The notes below the pieces were generated by a model. The model saw nothing but the letters and a program-made list of their open reading frames with translations. It made no database searches and was not told the DNA's origin. The position numbers and the translations under genes are program-made. Positions 54,425-64,000 of a DNA stretch of 64,000 nucleotides are shown here, in pieces. The stretch lies in assembly GCA_002286855.1 (NCBI GenBank), contig NRSV01000072.1, positions 62,001 to 126,000 of the forward strand, given 5' to 3'. The DNA is from Bipolaris cookei (lineage: Eukaryota > Ascomycota > Dothideomycetes > Pleosporales > Pleosporaceae). Positions within the stretch are counted from its first letter, which is position 1, and the number at the start of each line of letters is the position of its first letter.

Positions 54425-56000
54425 TACTTCACCACGGCTTCCGCACTGGCTACCGCTATTCTTCCTCGGCCACAGGTCGACGATTCTTTTCGCAGACCAT
54501 CGATCCTGCAGGTTTTTGACCTGCCCGCCTTCAAGACGTCGCCCACCAGCCTCGACGACAGGCTGCCGTCCATCGGCTACGATATATCTCGACCCTCGTC
54601 AAGCTCTACCGTGGCTTCCCCTCCGCAGCAGCAGCACAGTGGCAGCAATGCCTCGATTCAGCTGCCGTCCCTGGCCACACTAGCCTCCGCCGCATCCAAT
54701 TGCCCCACCGCAAACTTAACCAGTAACGATAATAATGATAATACGAGGAAAGACACGCCCGAGAAGAAGATGCCATCCTCACCAAGGTACGTTGCACACC
54801 CCAGGCGAACATGGCGCCAGAAGCAGGGCTATGCGTCGGCGGTAGCTGCGGCCCGCCGTACCTTGAGAACTGGCTTATCGCAAAAGGCTTGGCGAGGTGC
54901 CGCACCTCAACTTTTCCTGCGCCTCGCTAACGTGGAGTCCAGCAAACCCTCTAATGGCCTCAGCATGACTTATGCAACCTCTGCGCCCGCGACTGCTGGT
55001 GGACAGGCAGGCTCTCCGGTACGTCCTGCATCCTTTATTGTTGGTGTTGTTGCAAGGGCGTGTCCCGCTCTATCACACTCCAAATTTGTCTCTTATCTAA
55101 TCGATAGCCACCACGCGTCCATGATGCTGGATCTCCTACTGTCCTTGTACTGACCGTTCCCAGCCCGTCTGCCAGAACTGCTCCACGAGCACCACGCCCT
55201 TGTGGCGCCGCGATGAGACAGGCGCCGTCCTCTGCAATGCGTGCGGTCTCTTCTTGAAGCTGCACGGTCGACCGCGTCCCATCTCCCTCAAAACTGATGT
55301 CATCAAGAGCCGCAACCGCGTCAAGACTGGTGGACTAGGCGGACGCAAGAGGGTATGCACCATTCCGTCGCCCCGTTTTTTCCATACATGTACTAACAGT
55401 CTGCAGACAAGCGACCAAGGCGGTCTTCCCGCGGCGCACCCCGATGCAGATGGCCAGCTCGCGCTCGCCCAGCACCGTCGTGCGTCTGGAAAGATGTCCT
55501 CGGGCCTGTCTGACCGTTCGCAGTCCCCCATCTCACGCACTGGCACCCCAAACTTCAACCATCCCTCCAACATTGCGCCTCAGCACATGTTTGAACAGGC
55601 TCTGCACGGCGACTTTCATTCACCCTCGCTTCCTGGCTTCGGTCTCCGGGCTCCCTCACCTGCTACATCATCAGTCAACGGTTCCCACCTTGAGGCCCCT
55701 CTACCGTACGAGACACTTGCTGCGCAAAACACTGCGCTGAAGACTCGTGTTTCCGAGATGGAGCTCATCAATGACCTATTCCGCAACCGCGTCAGCGAGC
55801 TTGAGCAGAGCGAGCAGTCCGCGCGGCAGACGGAATCTACACTGAGGAAAGAGCTCGAGGAGGTCAAGCAACGAGAGGCTGACTTGAAGAGGCGGCTCGA
55901 GGAGATTGAGAACGAAAGCCCCAGGCACAAGCGGATGAAGATGAGTGAATTCGTGGATGAGAGCCGCGCGGGTACGCCTATTAGTGCCATGGTAGACTAG
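54425..56000 (+). CDS. GATA zinc-finger transcription factor with C-terminal coiled coil (AreB/ASD4/NrfA type); start not resolved
   Basis: Visible coding segments are 54425-54786, 54943-55018, 55164-55352 and 55407-56000, joined in phase by GT-AG introns. The frame upstream of 54425 is closed by a TAA and there is no ATG before 54770, so a start exon is missing. The N-terminal part includes PSILQVFDLPAFKTSPTSLD. The third segment has the GATA finger, C-x2-C-x17-C-x2-C with TPLWRRDETGAVLCNACGLF, followed by the basic tail RPRPISLKTDVIKSRNRVK. The last 90 residues form a leucine-zipper-like coiled coil. One finger plus coiled coil is the layout of AreB and ASD4, repressors in nitrogen regulation and development (family knowledge). 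Two introns flanking the small second segment could allow alternative N-termini. Confidence 0.88.
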
Positions 56001-57377
56001 GCTCGAAAATTTTGCGATGAGGCGTTTCCTTTGATTATTTAACGACTGTTCCATGCATGCGGGGAAATGTTCGGTGGTGCTGGGTTGAGGTAGTACTCGT
56101 CCCATGCCAGCTTGCACCCCACGAGAGTAAAGTGCCGACACTTGCTCTACCTGGTCTGCAAGACCGTGTAATGTCTGAATATTACTTCTTGTCGCCAATG
56201 CTCATGGTGGTGACTGTATTGTAATCTTTTTTCTGCTGATACCAAGTGTTGATGAGGGTGTGTCGTACGAATGTACGGCTAAAATGGCTGCATGGGTTAG
56301 AAGCTTGGAAAAGCGGGGAAGGCAGGGAAGGGAAGCTAAGGGTAAGTGGCATGTTTATCGAAAGTCTTGTTGTCGGGTTAACTTAGTTACCATTAATGGG
56401 ATACGAAACACTAATAGTTAGCATGAGCTCATTTGCATATACGTGTTGATACTGGGTTGACGCAATCATTGTTGGACCTCGATATCCCAGTCCTTGGCAG
56501 ACTAGAGACTTGTTTGAGTGATACGAGTTGAAGCTCGAATTCCGTCGTTGAAAGTGTGTGTTCATGTACAAGCATCGCTTCGTGCTGGTAGGCAGTACTT
56601 TATAGTATGAATTACCACTGGCTATCTGTTGTGAGTGATGCAGTAACCAAAGTTCGCATGTCCTCACGTCAGATAGTCGTCAGCAGTATACGAACGTCAA
56701 AACATTAGCAGATTAGACATGTATCTGGCTCGTCTGTAGTTCTGGTTGAACAAATGATTGTGAGAAAGTCTTTGGCCGGCTGGTACAGCAGCAATGTAAT
56801 CTCTGATAAATATTTTGCAACAGACTTGGTAGGTATGGCCCATTTCCCTCATTCAGGTTGAAAGCCATTGTGGTGTTTGGGTGCGATAAACTCAGAGAAA
56901 GATGATACAAAATGATCATACTCAGCATTTCTTACCAGATTGACTATGTCAGTTGGTGCTGTATCACCATTGCGGTACTTCCCGATGACTGTGTGTCGTG
57001 GTGTTAATGGAGCTCGGTTGGATTGTTTAATGGGATGCTGTCCCTCCAACTGTAATTCATAATGCGCATACCCGACAAAGGCATAGTGCAGCCATTTTAG
57101 ACCCTAGATCATCTTAAGACATACCTCAATGTCCTCCCATTTCTTGAAACCAATTTCAACCCTTGAATCGCCCAAGATGGCGCAGAGGAGATGGGTGTTC
57201 GGGAGTAAACGGGCAGCGCTAACCCGAAGTGAGCTCCCGCACGGACTCTTGGCAGCTAATCAACCCTTCAGCGAGTTTTTGCATCCACCTCCTCCATCCT
57301 CCTCCCACCACTCCGCATCCATTGAAGGACCAATTCATCTCCAACTCATCTCCACTCCGACCGTCAACACCATCACT
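56001..57377. other. Intergenic with one weak minus-strand coding-like frame
   Basis: Mostly unassigned DNA between the GATA gene and ATP9. On the minus strand, 56849-57103 is open and partly protein-like (HYELQLEGQHPIKQS, HTVIGKYRNGDTAPTDIVNL) but has no ATG and could include a GTAAGA splice donor. It may be part of a small spliced gene; evidence is too thin to call it. Confidence 0.3.
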
Positions 57378-57866
57378 ATGGTTGCCATTGCTCGCTCCTT
57401 CGGCGCCGCCCGTGTGGCCGCCCGCGGCTTCTCCAACGCTGGTATGTGTCGCGCCTGCCGCAGGTGCTCAAGCCATTGGTTTTGAGCTCTGCAAGCTCAT
57501 CAAGCAGCCATTGACCATCATCTCGCAGCCCGCCAGCCCCAGCAGAGCACTCTAGTTGCTGCCCGCAGCGCCTTCCGCAACAACGCCGCCCGCAACATCA
57601 TCCAGAAGCGTGGCATCGTCGCCGAGTCCACCGCTGCCGCCATGGTCGCTGCCGCTAAGATCCAGGGTGCCGGTCTCGCTACCATCGGTCTTGCCGGTGC
57701 TGGTGTTGGTATCGGAACGGTTTTCGGTGGCCTCATCCAGGGTGTTGCCCGCAACCCTTCCCTCAGGGGTCAACTCTTCCAGTACGCCGTTCTGGGTTTC
57801 GCTTTCGCTGAGGCCACTGGTCTCTTCGCGCTCATGATGTCTTTCTTGCTCCTCTACGTTGCATAG
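57378..57866 (+). CDS. atp9: ATP synthase subunit 9 (c-ring proteolipid), nuclear-encoded, mitochondrial
   Basis: Two exons, 57378-57441 and 57529-57866, 133 residues. The intron has a GTATGT donor and a TCGCAG acceptor and joins FSNA to ARQPQQSTL in phase. Residues 1 to about 55 form an Arg/Ala-rich presequence ending near NIIQKRG. The mature protein has the two membrane helices of subunit c. These are joined by the conserved polar loop GVARNPSLRGQLF, and the proton-carrying glutamate lies in LGFAFAEATGLFALM. Twelve or so copies would form the rotating ring of F1Fo ATP synthase in the inner mitochondrial membrane. As in other filamentous fungi, the gene is in the nucleus. The ATG at 57378 has an ACT-ATG context at the start of a typical presequence. 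Confidence 0.95.
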
Positions 57867-59527
57867 ATGGGTGCATTGATTGCATCGACTGCCGGACATA
57901 TTGGGGTCAACGGTATGGGGGTGCCGCAAGGTGGAAAAGTTTTCTTGCGGATGGGTATGTGCATAGGGACGACTACTACCTCTTTTCTTACTCTAGTGGC
58001 CGGTCAGATTGTGTAAAACATGTACTTTAGAGAGCAATCTGAAGAGCAAGCTACCACTCTGGCTCGCTTTCCTTGTCTACGCATACGTGCGGAAGCTCTA
58101 ACTACGGTAATGAGACGTGCGGATGAATCATGTTAAGCTCAATGAACCCAATTGGATACGCAAAGTTAAGGACTAAGTTGCTCGACGCCCGTGCCCCATT
58201 CCGTGATGAGCTGTGCCGACTTGAGCTCTCCGATGATGGAATCTGATGATGCCAAGCCTTTTTACCCAACCTCCGCCTTGTGTGTGACGACGCCGAACGA
58301 CGCTTCCCCAGCTCGCTTGGCTAGCGGTAGTGGTGGTTTTTGTTCTTTGCTCTTTGTTCTTCGCCCCGTCCCTGGCTTCTTCTTGTCTGGCCGGGCCCTC
58401 GCAAAGGTCAACTGCATTTCTCGAACCCCTCGATAGCTTCCGTGCGGCCCGTACTACTAGTAATATGTACAACGGCTTACAGTTTGCGCTCGAGCACGCC
58501 CTCACCTCGACACCAACATATCTGCACATATGGTGGATGTAATGTTCTGCCAACCATGTTCGTTATATGTCATTGACACGCCCAATTATGCGCAATGACA
58601 GCTTGGCGAAAGTTCGCGCTGTCGAGGGTTTGGTAATCGTCGCATTCATTCCCTTGTTGATGCTAACTTATAATCCTGGATATCTTTGTCGACTAGAGGT
58701 ATGATTGCATGTGCGATACTTCCTTAGGCCATCCTAATGTGTTTGAAGATATTACTTTGACGACTTAATGCGTATCGTGCGATATCTTCACCAACGTCAA
58801 CCCCAGCGCTACCCGAAGCTGTACACCATCCCGAGTGATATCAGACCTGCGAACACACACGACCCCTATATACCGATATATAACAATATGTACGAGGGAA
58901 ATCAATTACATCATAAGGAGCGATTCATGTTGCAACGATCAGAGAATTAGAATGTTGTGACTATTCATGCACCGATCACACACAGTAACACGCAGCGTTG
59001 AAGCGGGTCATGTCAGAGAAATATCCCTCATCCAACACACTGTACAACCTCGGAGTGGTCAATCGTTGATGCAGGTCCATTTAGAGAGGTCGATGTTGCG
59101 ATGTTTCAGATCTGCGTTTGAGCGGATGGTGAAGCTACTCTCGAAACAAGCAATACGACCACATACTCCCAAAATGAGGTATCAGAAACCAAACGAACCC
59201 AAAACTTCTTGCACCGAATGGAACAATTTATGCAACTGATCTTCTGAACTGGTACGAAAACATTCGGATTGTGGCAATACCGTGAAACCAAGGTAGATTT
59301 TGAGACAAGCTTCAACTTACCCTTCCGCACAGCTTAGTCGTCATTGTTTCGCCCATATAATCACTTGAGATTATCATATTTAGGTTACCGTAGCCGCCTT
59401 GTGTTCGAATCAGCCTATTTCATCTTCTCAGTCCTTCCATCCTTTAACCTTAGTGCCGGTCACTCTACTTATTTGTATATATTTTTCATCTCGCTCTTCT
59501 ATAGCTTGATTCTATTCAGTAGCAACC
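57867..59527. other. Intergenic, no gene recognised
   Basis: About 1.7 kb between ATP9 and the repeat precursor gene. Open frames are short and not protein-like. The right end is the promoter and leader of the precursor gene. Confidence 0.45.
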
Positions 59528-60288
59528 ATGCGTTACACAGCTTTCCTCACCGCCGCTGCATTCTCCAGCATTGTCTTGGCTTCGTCAGGTGAGCTTGATA
59601 ACTACATATAAAAAGAGACAAACACATCTAACGTGGAGCAGTCAAGCGTGCCTCTCAGGATGATGTTGCTAGCATCCTCGAGGCTCTCCGTGAGAACAAC
59701 CCTGAGGATGCCGAAGCCGCTGCTGCCGTTATGAATGTTAAGCTCCGTCGTCAGGATGACGTTGCTTCCATCCTCGCTGCTCTTGCAGCCAACAACCCTG
59801 ACGATGCGGCTGCCGCCCAGCAAGCCGTTAACGGCGCACAGAAGCGTGCGCCTCAGGATGATATTAACAGCATTCTTGCCGCTCTCGCAGCCAACAACCC
59901 GGATGACGCTGCTGCTGCTCAGCAACTCGCCTCTTCTCCGATGCACAAGCGCGAGCCTTATGTCGTTCCTGAATCAAAAGCTGTAGAACCTCTCTTAGGC
60001 AAGCGTCAGGACGACATTAACAGCATTCTTGCCGCCCTTGCGGCCAACAACCCCGACGATGCAGCTGCCGCTCAGCAACTTGCCTCCACACCAGCAAACA
60101 AGCGTCAAGACGACGTTGAAAGCATCCTCGCTGCTCTTGCAGCCAACAATCCAGATGATGCTGCTGCTGCCCGCCAAAGCATCCAAAAGAGACAGGATGA
60201 TATTGCATCTATCCTTGCGGCTTTGGCACAGAACAACCCCGACGATGCAAAGGCAGCACAGTCGTTGGCTAAGCGATGGATTGCGTAA
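59528..60288 (+). CDS. Secreted Kex2-processed repeat precursor (six near-identical peptide units)
   Basis: Two exons, 59528-59588 and 59642-60288 (GTGAGC donor, GAGCAG acceptor), 235 residues. Residues 1-20 are a signal peptide (MRYTAFLTAAAFSSIVLASS). The rest is six units starting at residues 26, 58, 92, 143, 176 and 205, each QDD(V/I)xSILAALAANNPDD plus an Ala/Gln tail. Units are separated by dibasic sites KR (22-23, 88-89, 123-124, 141-142, 174-175, 203-204, 231-232) and RR (56-57). A distinct spacer peptide, EPYVVPESKAVEPLLG, sits between units 3 and 4. The arrangement is that of fungal KEX2-processed repeat proteins, a class that includes pheromone and cyclic-peptide precursors. No cysteines are present. 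The units look amphipathic and helical. Peptide activity is unknown; no modifying enzymes are adjacent. Confidence 0.88.
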
Positions 60289-61017
60289 ATTCTCTAATGT
60301 TCAATGTAGTGTACTAAAGGTGGCGTTGAAACCTCAAATTGTACAGTGGGTAGATGAGATGGGATGAGACTTGTATATAGTTGAATAGTTTAGTTTTGTA
60401 TATTAGAAGGAAATTATTTTAAGCAATTAGTCTTTGTCAATGCTTTGCTGCAAAATATTTTTGTCTGCTGCTGTGTCTTACGTGTGATGGTGGCGTAACC
60501 TAAACACGTGATGGTTTCGCTCGTGTATGAAACAACTATTCTTTCCAAATATGTCTTGTTACTTGTACTGCTTCAACATCAAATACTATAGTAAGATAGA
60601 TGCAGAATACTCTGCATAGTAGCAGTTCTCCCGTCGTGTGTGCAGGGAAGAGGGGGGCGCCTTCTTGAACGGCTCAGGAAGCGTATCAGAATAGCATAAT
60701 TGCCCGCAACCTTCAAGAATATTAGCACAGGTAGAGAGCTTAGTCTGTTTGGGTTCCGAGACATTGTTGACTACATGAAGCAACATTATCTACCAGATCC
60801 AGTTATATCAATATACCAAAACACTCTTGCTAGACCCCAACTAAGAATGTCCAACACAGCCCCATTCTTTACCCCGCATCACCCTAAGCCCTTGTTATCC
60901 CAAACAGTTTCCTCCGTTCAACCATTACCACACAACAGTACCACAGCTACATATAGTCTACATATTTTATGCGTTATATTTACATTTTATTCTGGAAATT
61001 CTCCCAGTTTCTCCATC
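60289..61017. other. Intergenic between the repeat precursor and tRNA-Leu
   Basis: 3' flank of the precursor gene and upstream DNA of the tRNA. No other gene was recognised. Confidence 0.5.
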
Positions 61018-61111
61018 GACACGATGGCCGAGTGGTCTAAGGCGGTAGATTTAAGTCTTGCTTAGATCTCTACTACAGAAATGTGCGTGGGTTCGAACCC
61101 CACTCGTGTCA
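61018..61111 (+). tRNA. tRNA-Leu, probable anticodon TAA, with a short intron
   Basis: The acceptor stem GACACGA pairs fully with TCGTGTC. The D region TGGCCGAGTGGTCTAAGGC is the leucine/serine type and includes box A. The T arm GTGGG-TTCGAAC-CCCAC includes box B. The variable arm ACA-GAAA-TGT is long, as in class II tRNAs. The anticodon stem GTAGA pairs with TCTAC only if about 12 bases after TTTAAG are removed, which places an intron one base 3' of the anticodon TAA, the usual site. A T-rich terminator follows at 61112. The anticodon assignment depends on this folding. Confidence 0.88.
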
Positions 61112-61637
61112 TTTTGCTGTTTTTTGTAACATTACACTCTCTTTGTGTTTATGGAAAGGGAGGGGGTCGTCTTTTTTGGATGGTGGTGGTTAGGTGGTAG
61201 AAATGTTGGAGAGTGGGGTGCGAGATGGTTCCGACAATATTAGGTCAGGCTGATGTGCGAGCATTAAGAAGATTGAGAAGATAAGAGGGGGAGTATAGAA
61301 TATTGAGATAAGATGGGGAAGATTTCATGGGTATTGGGATACTGATTTATGCTCATAGCATCGCGCAAGATATTTAGCGTATATCAAACATGAGCTACTA
61401 ATTCCTCTAGCTACGTTAATCACACCACTTCTATACCCAACACCGTCTTCCTGCTAGGTGCATCGTCAAACTCTTGACTCATACTGGCTTTATGCCAAGT
61501 GAATAGTATCAATTTTTCATTCATAGTCCTTAGCTTCAGCATTAACATAAACACTATTCTCCAGCTAGACCACGAAGAGCGTACCCGCCGCTATCTGATC
61601 CAGGATAATACTACAACATTAACTACTACCAGTAACC
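61112..61637. other. Intergenic between tRNA-Leu and the MFS gene
   Basis: Contains the pol III terminator T tracts just after the tRNA and the 3' flank of the transporter. No gene was recognised. Confidence 0.5.
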
Positions 61638-63308
61638 TCATCCATCGCGCTTATACCCACTCCTGCTCCTCAGGACCTCGCCATACCTGGCCAGCACAAA
61701 CAGTATGGATGCCCCCAGAAAACTCAAGCAACCCAATAGCGTACAAGCCCATTGAGCGCCCAGATGCTTAAACATTTGGACTGCAAAAAGGGGAAACACA
61801 GACCCAAGTACATATCGCAGAATGGCGTTGGAAGCCATTGCGCTCGCGCTGTAGAGCGGCCCATATGTGTCCGTCATATACATCATGCACGCCATGAAGA
61901 TGAGCATGTTGCCGCAGCCGAAAAACACTTCGGCAATGGTAGGCACGATCCAATGCACACCGTATGCAGCTGACCATCCAAACAGAAAAAGACTGACAGT
62001 CAAAAGGGGACCGCCAGCAATGGCGAGCGGGAGACGCTTTTCCGGTTTTAATCGCGACGTTGCGAACGGCGGGAATGGTCGCTTTTCAATGACTGCCTGC
62101 CTCACGCGCGGAATGTAGTAGAATTTGCTGAAGGAAACGATACATGCTGTTGCGACGATGACGCCGACTCCTAGACCAAGAAACGTCAGGCCGGTGGAGA
62201 AACTGTCGAAGCCATATTCTTTTCTAAAGACGTATGGGAAGGCGGCAAAGAAGGCATAGAGAAGACCGAAGTTGAAGGCACTGTAGGCGTTGAATGTGGC
62301 GATGATGGGCTCGGTCAAGAGCATGTGCATTGGCCTCGTAAGTGTCTTTGTCACGTATGTGCTGACGATTTTTGGCAAAGGCATGCCTTCGGTTGGTGAG
62401 AGTGGGAGCGGGAGATTGAGTTTCTTTGCGCGCTGGCGTAGGAGAACAGGCTTGTATGATTCCACGAAGAAAGGCGCAGGCGCTATAACAAGCACGACGG
62501 TGAAGAAGAGTATCAGCCATGACGTCCAGCGCCATCCTTGCGTCTGCGTTACGGCAGCTCCCAGCAGGGGACCTACGGCCGGACCAAAAAAGGGCGTCGC
62601 AACATAAAGGGACATAGGACCCGATCGTTTCTCAGGCGGCCATATATCACTCAGCGTTCCAGAACCCATACTCAGACTCGGCGCAGCAAAGAATCCAGAC
62701 CAGAACCGCAGAATCACCAATGTAGCCATGCTGTTCGCAAACCCAGTTCCCAAGGTAAACAGCGCAAAGATGGGCAGGCTGATGAAGATTACGGGACGCC
62801 GTCCAAATGTCTCGCTCAGAGGCGCAGCAAATGGTCCGCCGAATGCCAGGCCAAGCGAGTAAACCGAGTACGCGAAGGTGGAAACAAGAGACGAGGAGTT
62901 CAGTTCCAAAGCGGCTTCTTCAATCGCAGGCGTAAACACTGAAGAGGCAAACGTGCCTACGAACGCAATCCCGGATATCGTATATGTCTGAAACCATTTC
63001 CGTGCTGTGCTCCAATTATGCGGGTTAAGAGGGTCATCAGGGCCATCCCAGTCCATGGCTTTTGGTCGTTCGTGTGGTTGTGAAGGTGTGTCGGTCGCAT
63101 TCACTGCTGCAGCAGCCGTGGTATCCATACCCGAGCTCTGCTGTACCTGCTTCTTCGAGCCATGCCCCAAACTCATCGTCCCTTCAACAGATGGCTGGCG
63201 ACTCTGCTCAGCAACTTTCTCCCCATCCTCGCGGCTCGCCTGTCTCGTTGATACCGCCGTGTTTTCTGACGACGACGCCGGGCGCGATGCACTAGCAACA
63301 CCAACCAT
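61638..63308 (-). CDS. Major facilitator superfamily transporter, DHA1 (drug:H+ antiporter) type
   Basis: Intronless frame of 556 residues. About 80 hydrophilic, Ser/Gln-rich residues precede the motif WDGPDDPLNPHNWS, the usual lead-in of fungal DHA1 transporters such as Flr1 and Tpo proteins. Twelve membrane segments follow, from about residue 105 to 545. The loop between segments 2 and 3 has APLSETFGRRPV (MFS signature A). Segment 5 carries a GPAVGPLLGA motif typical of proton antiporters. A long central loop (about 290-330) is basic. Substrates of such proteins range from azoles to polyamines and toxins; none can be inferred here, as no biosynthetic genes are adjacent. Plasma-membrane location is expected. 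The start at 63308 lies just upstream of a MVGVASASRP sequence. Confidence 0.92.
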   Translation of the reverse strand: MVGVASASRPASSSENTAVSTRQASREDGEKVAEQSRQPSVEGTMSLGHGSKKQVQQSSGMDTTAAAAVNATDTPSQPHERPKAMDWDGPDDPLNPHNWSTARKWFQTYTISGIAFVGTFASSVFTPAIEEAALELNSSSLVSTFAYSVYSLGLAFGGPFAAPLSETFGRRPVIFISLPIFALFTLGTGFANSMATLVILRFWSGFFAAPSLSMGSGTLSDIWPPEKRSGPMSLYVATPFFGPAVGPLLGAAVTQTQGWRWTSWLILFFTVVLVIAPAPFFVESYKPVLLRQRAKKLNLPLPLSPTEGMPLPKIVSTYVTKTLTRPMHMLLTEPIIATFNAYSAFNFGLLYAFFAAFPYVFRKEYGFDSFSTGLTFLGLGVGVIVATACIVSFSKFYYIPRVRQAVIEKRPFPPFATSRLKPEKRLPLAIAGGPLLTVSLFLFGWSAAYGVHWIVPTIAEVFFGCGNMLIFMACMMYMTDTYGPLYSASAMASNAILRYVLGSVFPLFAVQMFKHLGAQWACTLLGCLSFLGASILFVLARYGEVLRSRSGYKRDG

Positions 63309-64000
63309 GAGAAAAAATAAACAAATATTTTTGTATTCTCACAAACAATACGAAAACCCAGAAGAAGAAGAAGAAGAAGAAGAAGAGAAGAAAAGATTAA
63401 GAAACAACGAAACCCTGATACGAACTCCTACCGGAGGAAGGAAACAAAACAAGCAAGAAAAAATCGCTTGGGCCGATCCACCCTCCTCCTTCTGCCCCGG
63501 TTTCCACCTTGGTTTGACCCAAAAGTTAGTAGCGCACCGATGTGTAAGTGTCATGTTCAGTCTGTAGATAAGAGATGATCACCAAGCTAACTCTCTAGCC
63601 TACAGTAGAGTCCATACAAAGGCGTCGCGCGCTGCGAATCACCCCAATGGCAATGACAAGACCCTGTTTTCCACAGATCTCAGGATACCTAGTGATGGCG
63701 TCTTTGTAGTGGCTATCTGATGCCGGAGGGCAGATGAGGGACTGGTTTAGCATTATTAATCCTTAAAACATAATGGCGTGGGGGGGGGGGGGACCGAGCT
63801 GAGGCTAAGGGCGTCGTCGCGACCGGCCCGATCGCTTTATTTTAGTTGGCAGGCAGAAGTGGGTCTTGTAAGGAAATTTGTGGCTGTTTCTTTTTTTTCT
63901 AGTTTCACATGTTCGCCTTCTATGGTGATCAATTACAACATGTTTTTTTTCTGTTGCTAGAATATGTATTCAGGAATGAAGTTAACCTGCATTCTGATTA
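63309..64000. other. MFS upstream region with a GAA microsatellite and a G run
   Basis: Upstream side of the transporter gene. A (GAA)n tract lies at about 63361-63386, close to the start codon and probably in the leader (CUU/UUC-rich on the transcribed RNA). A run of 13 G lies at 63780-63792. No other gene was recognised up to the right edge. Confidence 0.6.

Noticed and set aside
57229..57837. Alternative frames over ATP9 (108 and 93 codons)
   Set aside because: The spliced subunit c model has conserved helices, polar loop and glutamate; the other frames are alanine/serine-rich shadows.
59656..60270. CRISPR-like or simple DNA repeat array
   Set aside because: The periodicity is explained by a protein-coding tandem repeat with a signal peptide and dibasic sites; spacers are not unique DNA.

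Overview
The window is nuclear DNA of a filamentous ascomycete. Nearly every gene has short introns of about 40 to 150 bases with GT donors, CTAAC/CTGAC-like branch sites and AG acceptors. Gene neighbours are head to head or tail to tail rather than in operons. The gene set (BUR1 kinase, Trm6, MINDY deubiquitinase, a GATA factor with a C-terminal coiled coil, a Kex2-processed repeat protein, decayed copia and LINE elements) fits Pezizomycotina. Dothideomycetes/Pleosporales is my best guess, from overall feel rather than any decisive marker.

Layout: 1-1.2 kb, the start of an ankyrin-repeat protein running off the left edge (-). 2.2-4.1 kb, a small SANT/Myb-like protein and a doubtful small gene (-). 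5-9 kb, ARPC3 (-) head to head with RFC3 (+), then an unknown 402-residue protein (+). 10-14 kb, BUR1/CDK9 kinase and a cyclopropane-synthase-like methyltransferase (-). 16.4-20.1 kb, a secreted SnoaL-like protein and aspartokinase (+), the latter with a Gcn4/Cpc1-type site upstream. 20.5-22.6 kb, an unknown protein whose 3' end is decayed. 23-28 kb, a prenylated MINDY deubiquitinase (-) head to head with TRM6 (+).

29-46.7 kb is an accessory island. It holds a coiled-coil gene with two in-frame stops, an unknown 396-residue acidic/basic protein, a LINE ORF1 remnant, and an ankyrin gene split by a rearranged Ty1/copia element. The 4136 bases at 30981-35116 are repeated at 35118-39253 with a single 'n' between them. 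The repeat is flush with the gap on both sides, so this is most likely two overlapping contigs that were never merged, and the second copy of each feature should be treated with suspicion.

47.5-64 kb returns to housekeeping content: a mitochondrial PPR protein (-) head to head with SRP68 (+), an AreB/ASD4-type GATA factor (+), the nuclear gene for ATP synthase subunit 9 (+), a secreted precursor with six near-identical Kex2-bounded repeats (+), an intron-containing tRNA-Leu (+) and a DHA1-type MFS transporter (-).

The most interesting item is the precursor at 59528-60288, which looks like a source of several closely related secreted peptides. Second are the structural oddities in the island: a 370-base inverted pol segment that would fold back in RNA, a 60-base hairpin insertion flanked by 8-base direct repeats, and many frames interrupted only by in-phase stops one C-to-T change away from Gln, Arg or Trp codons.
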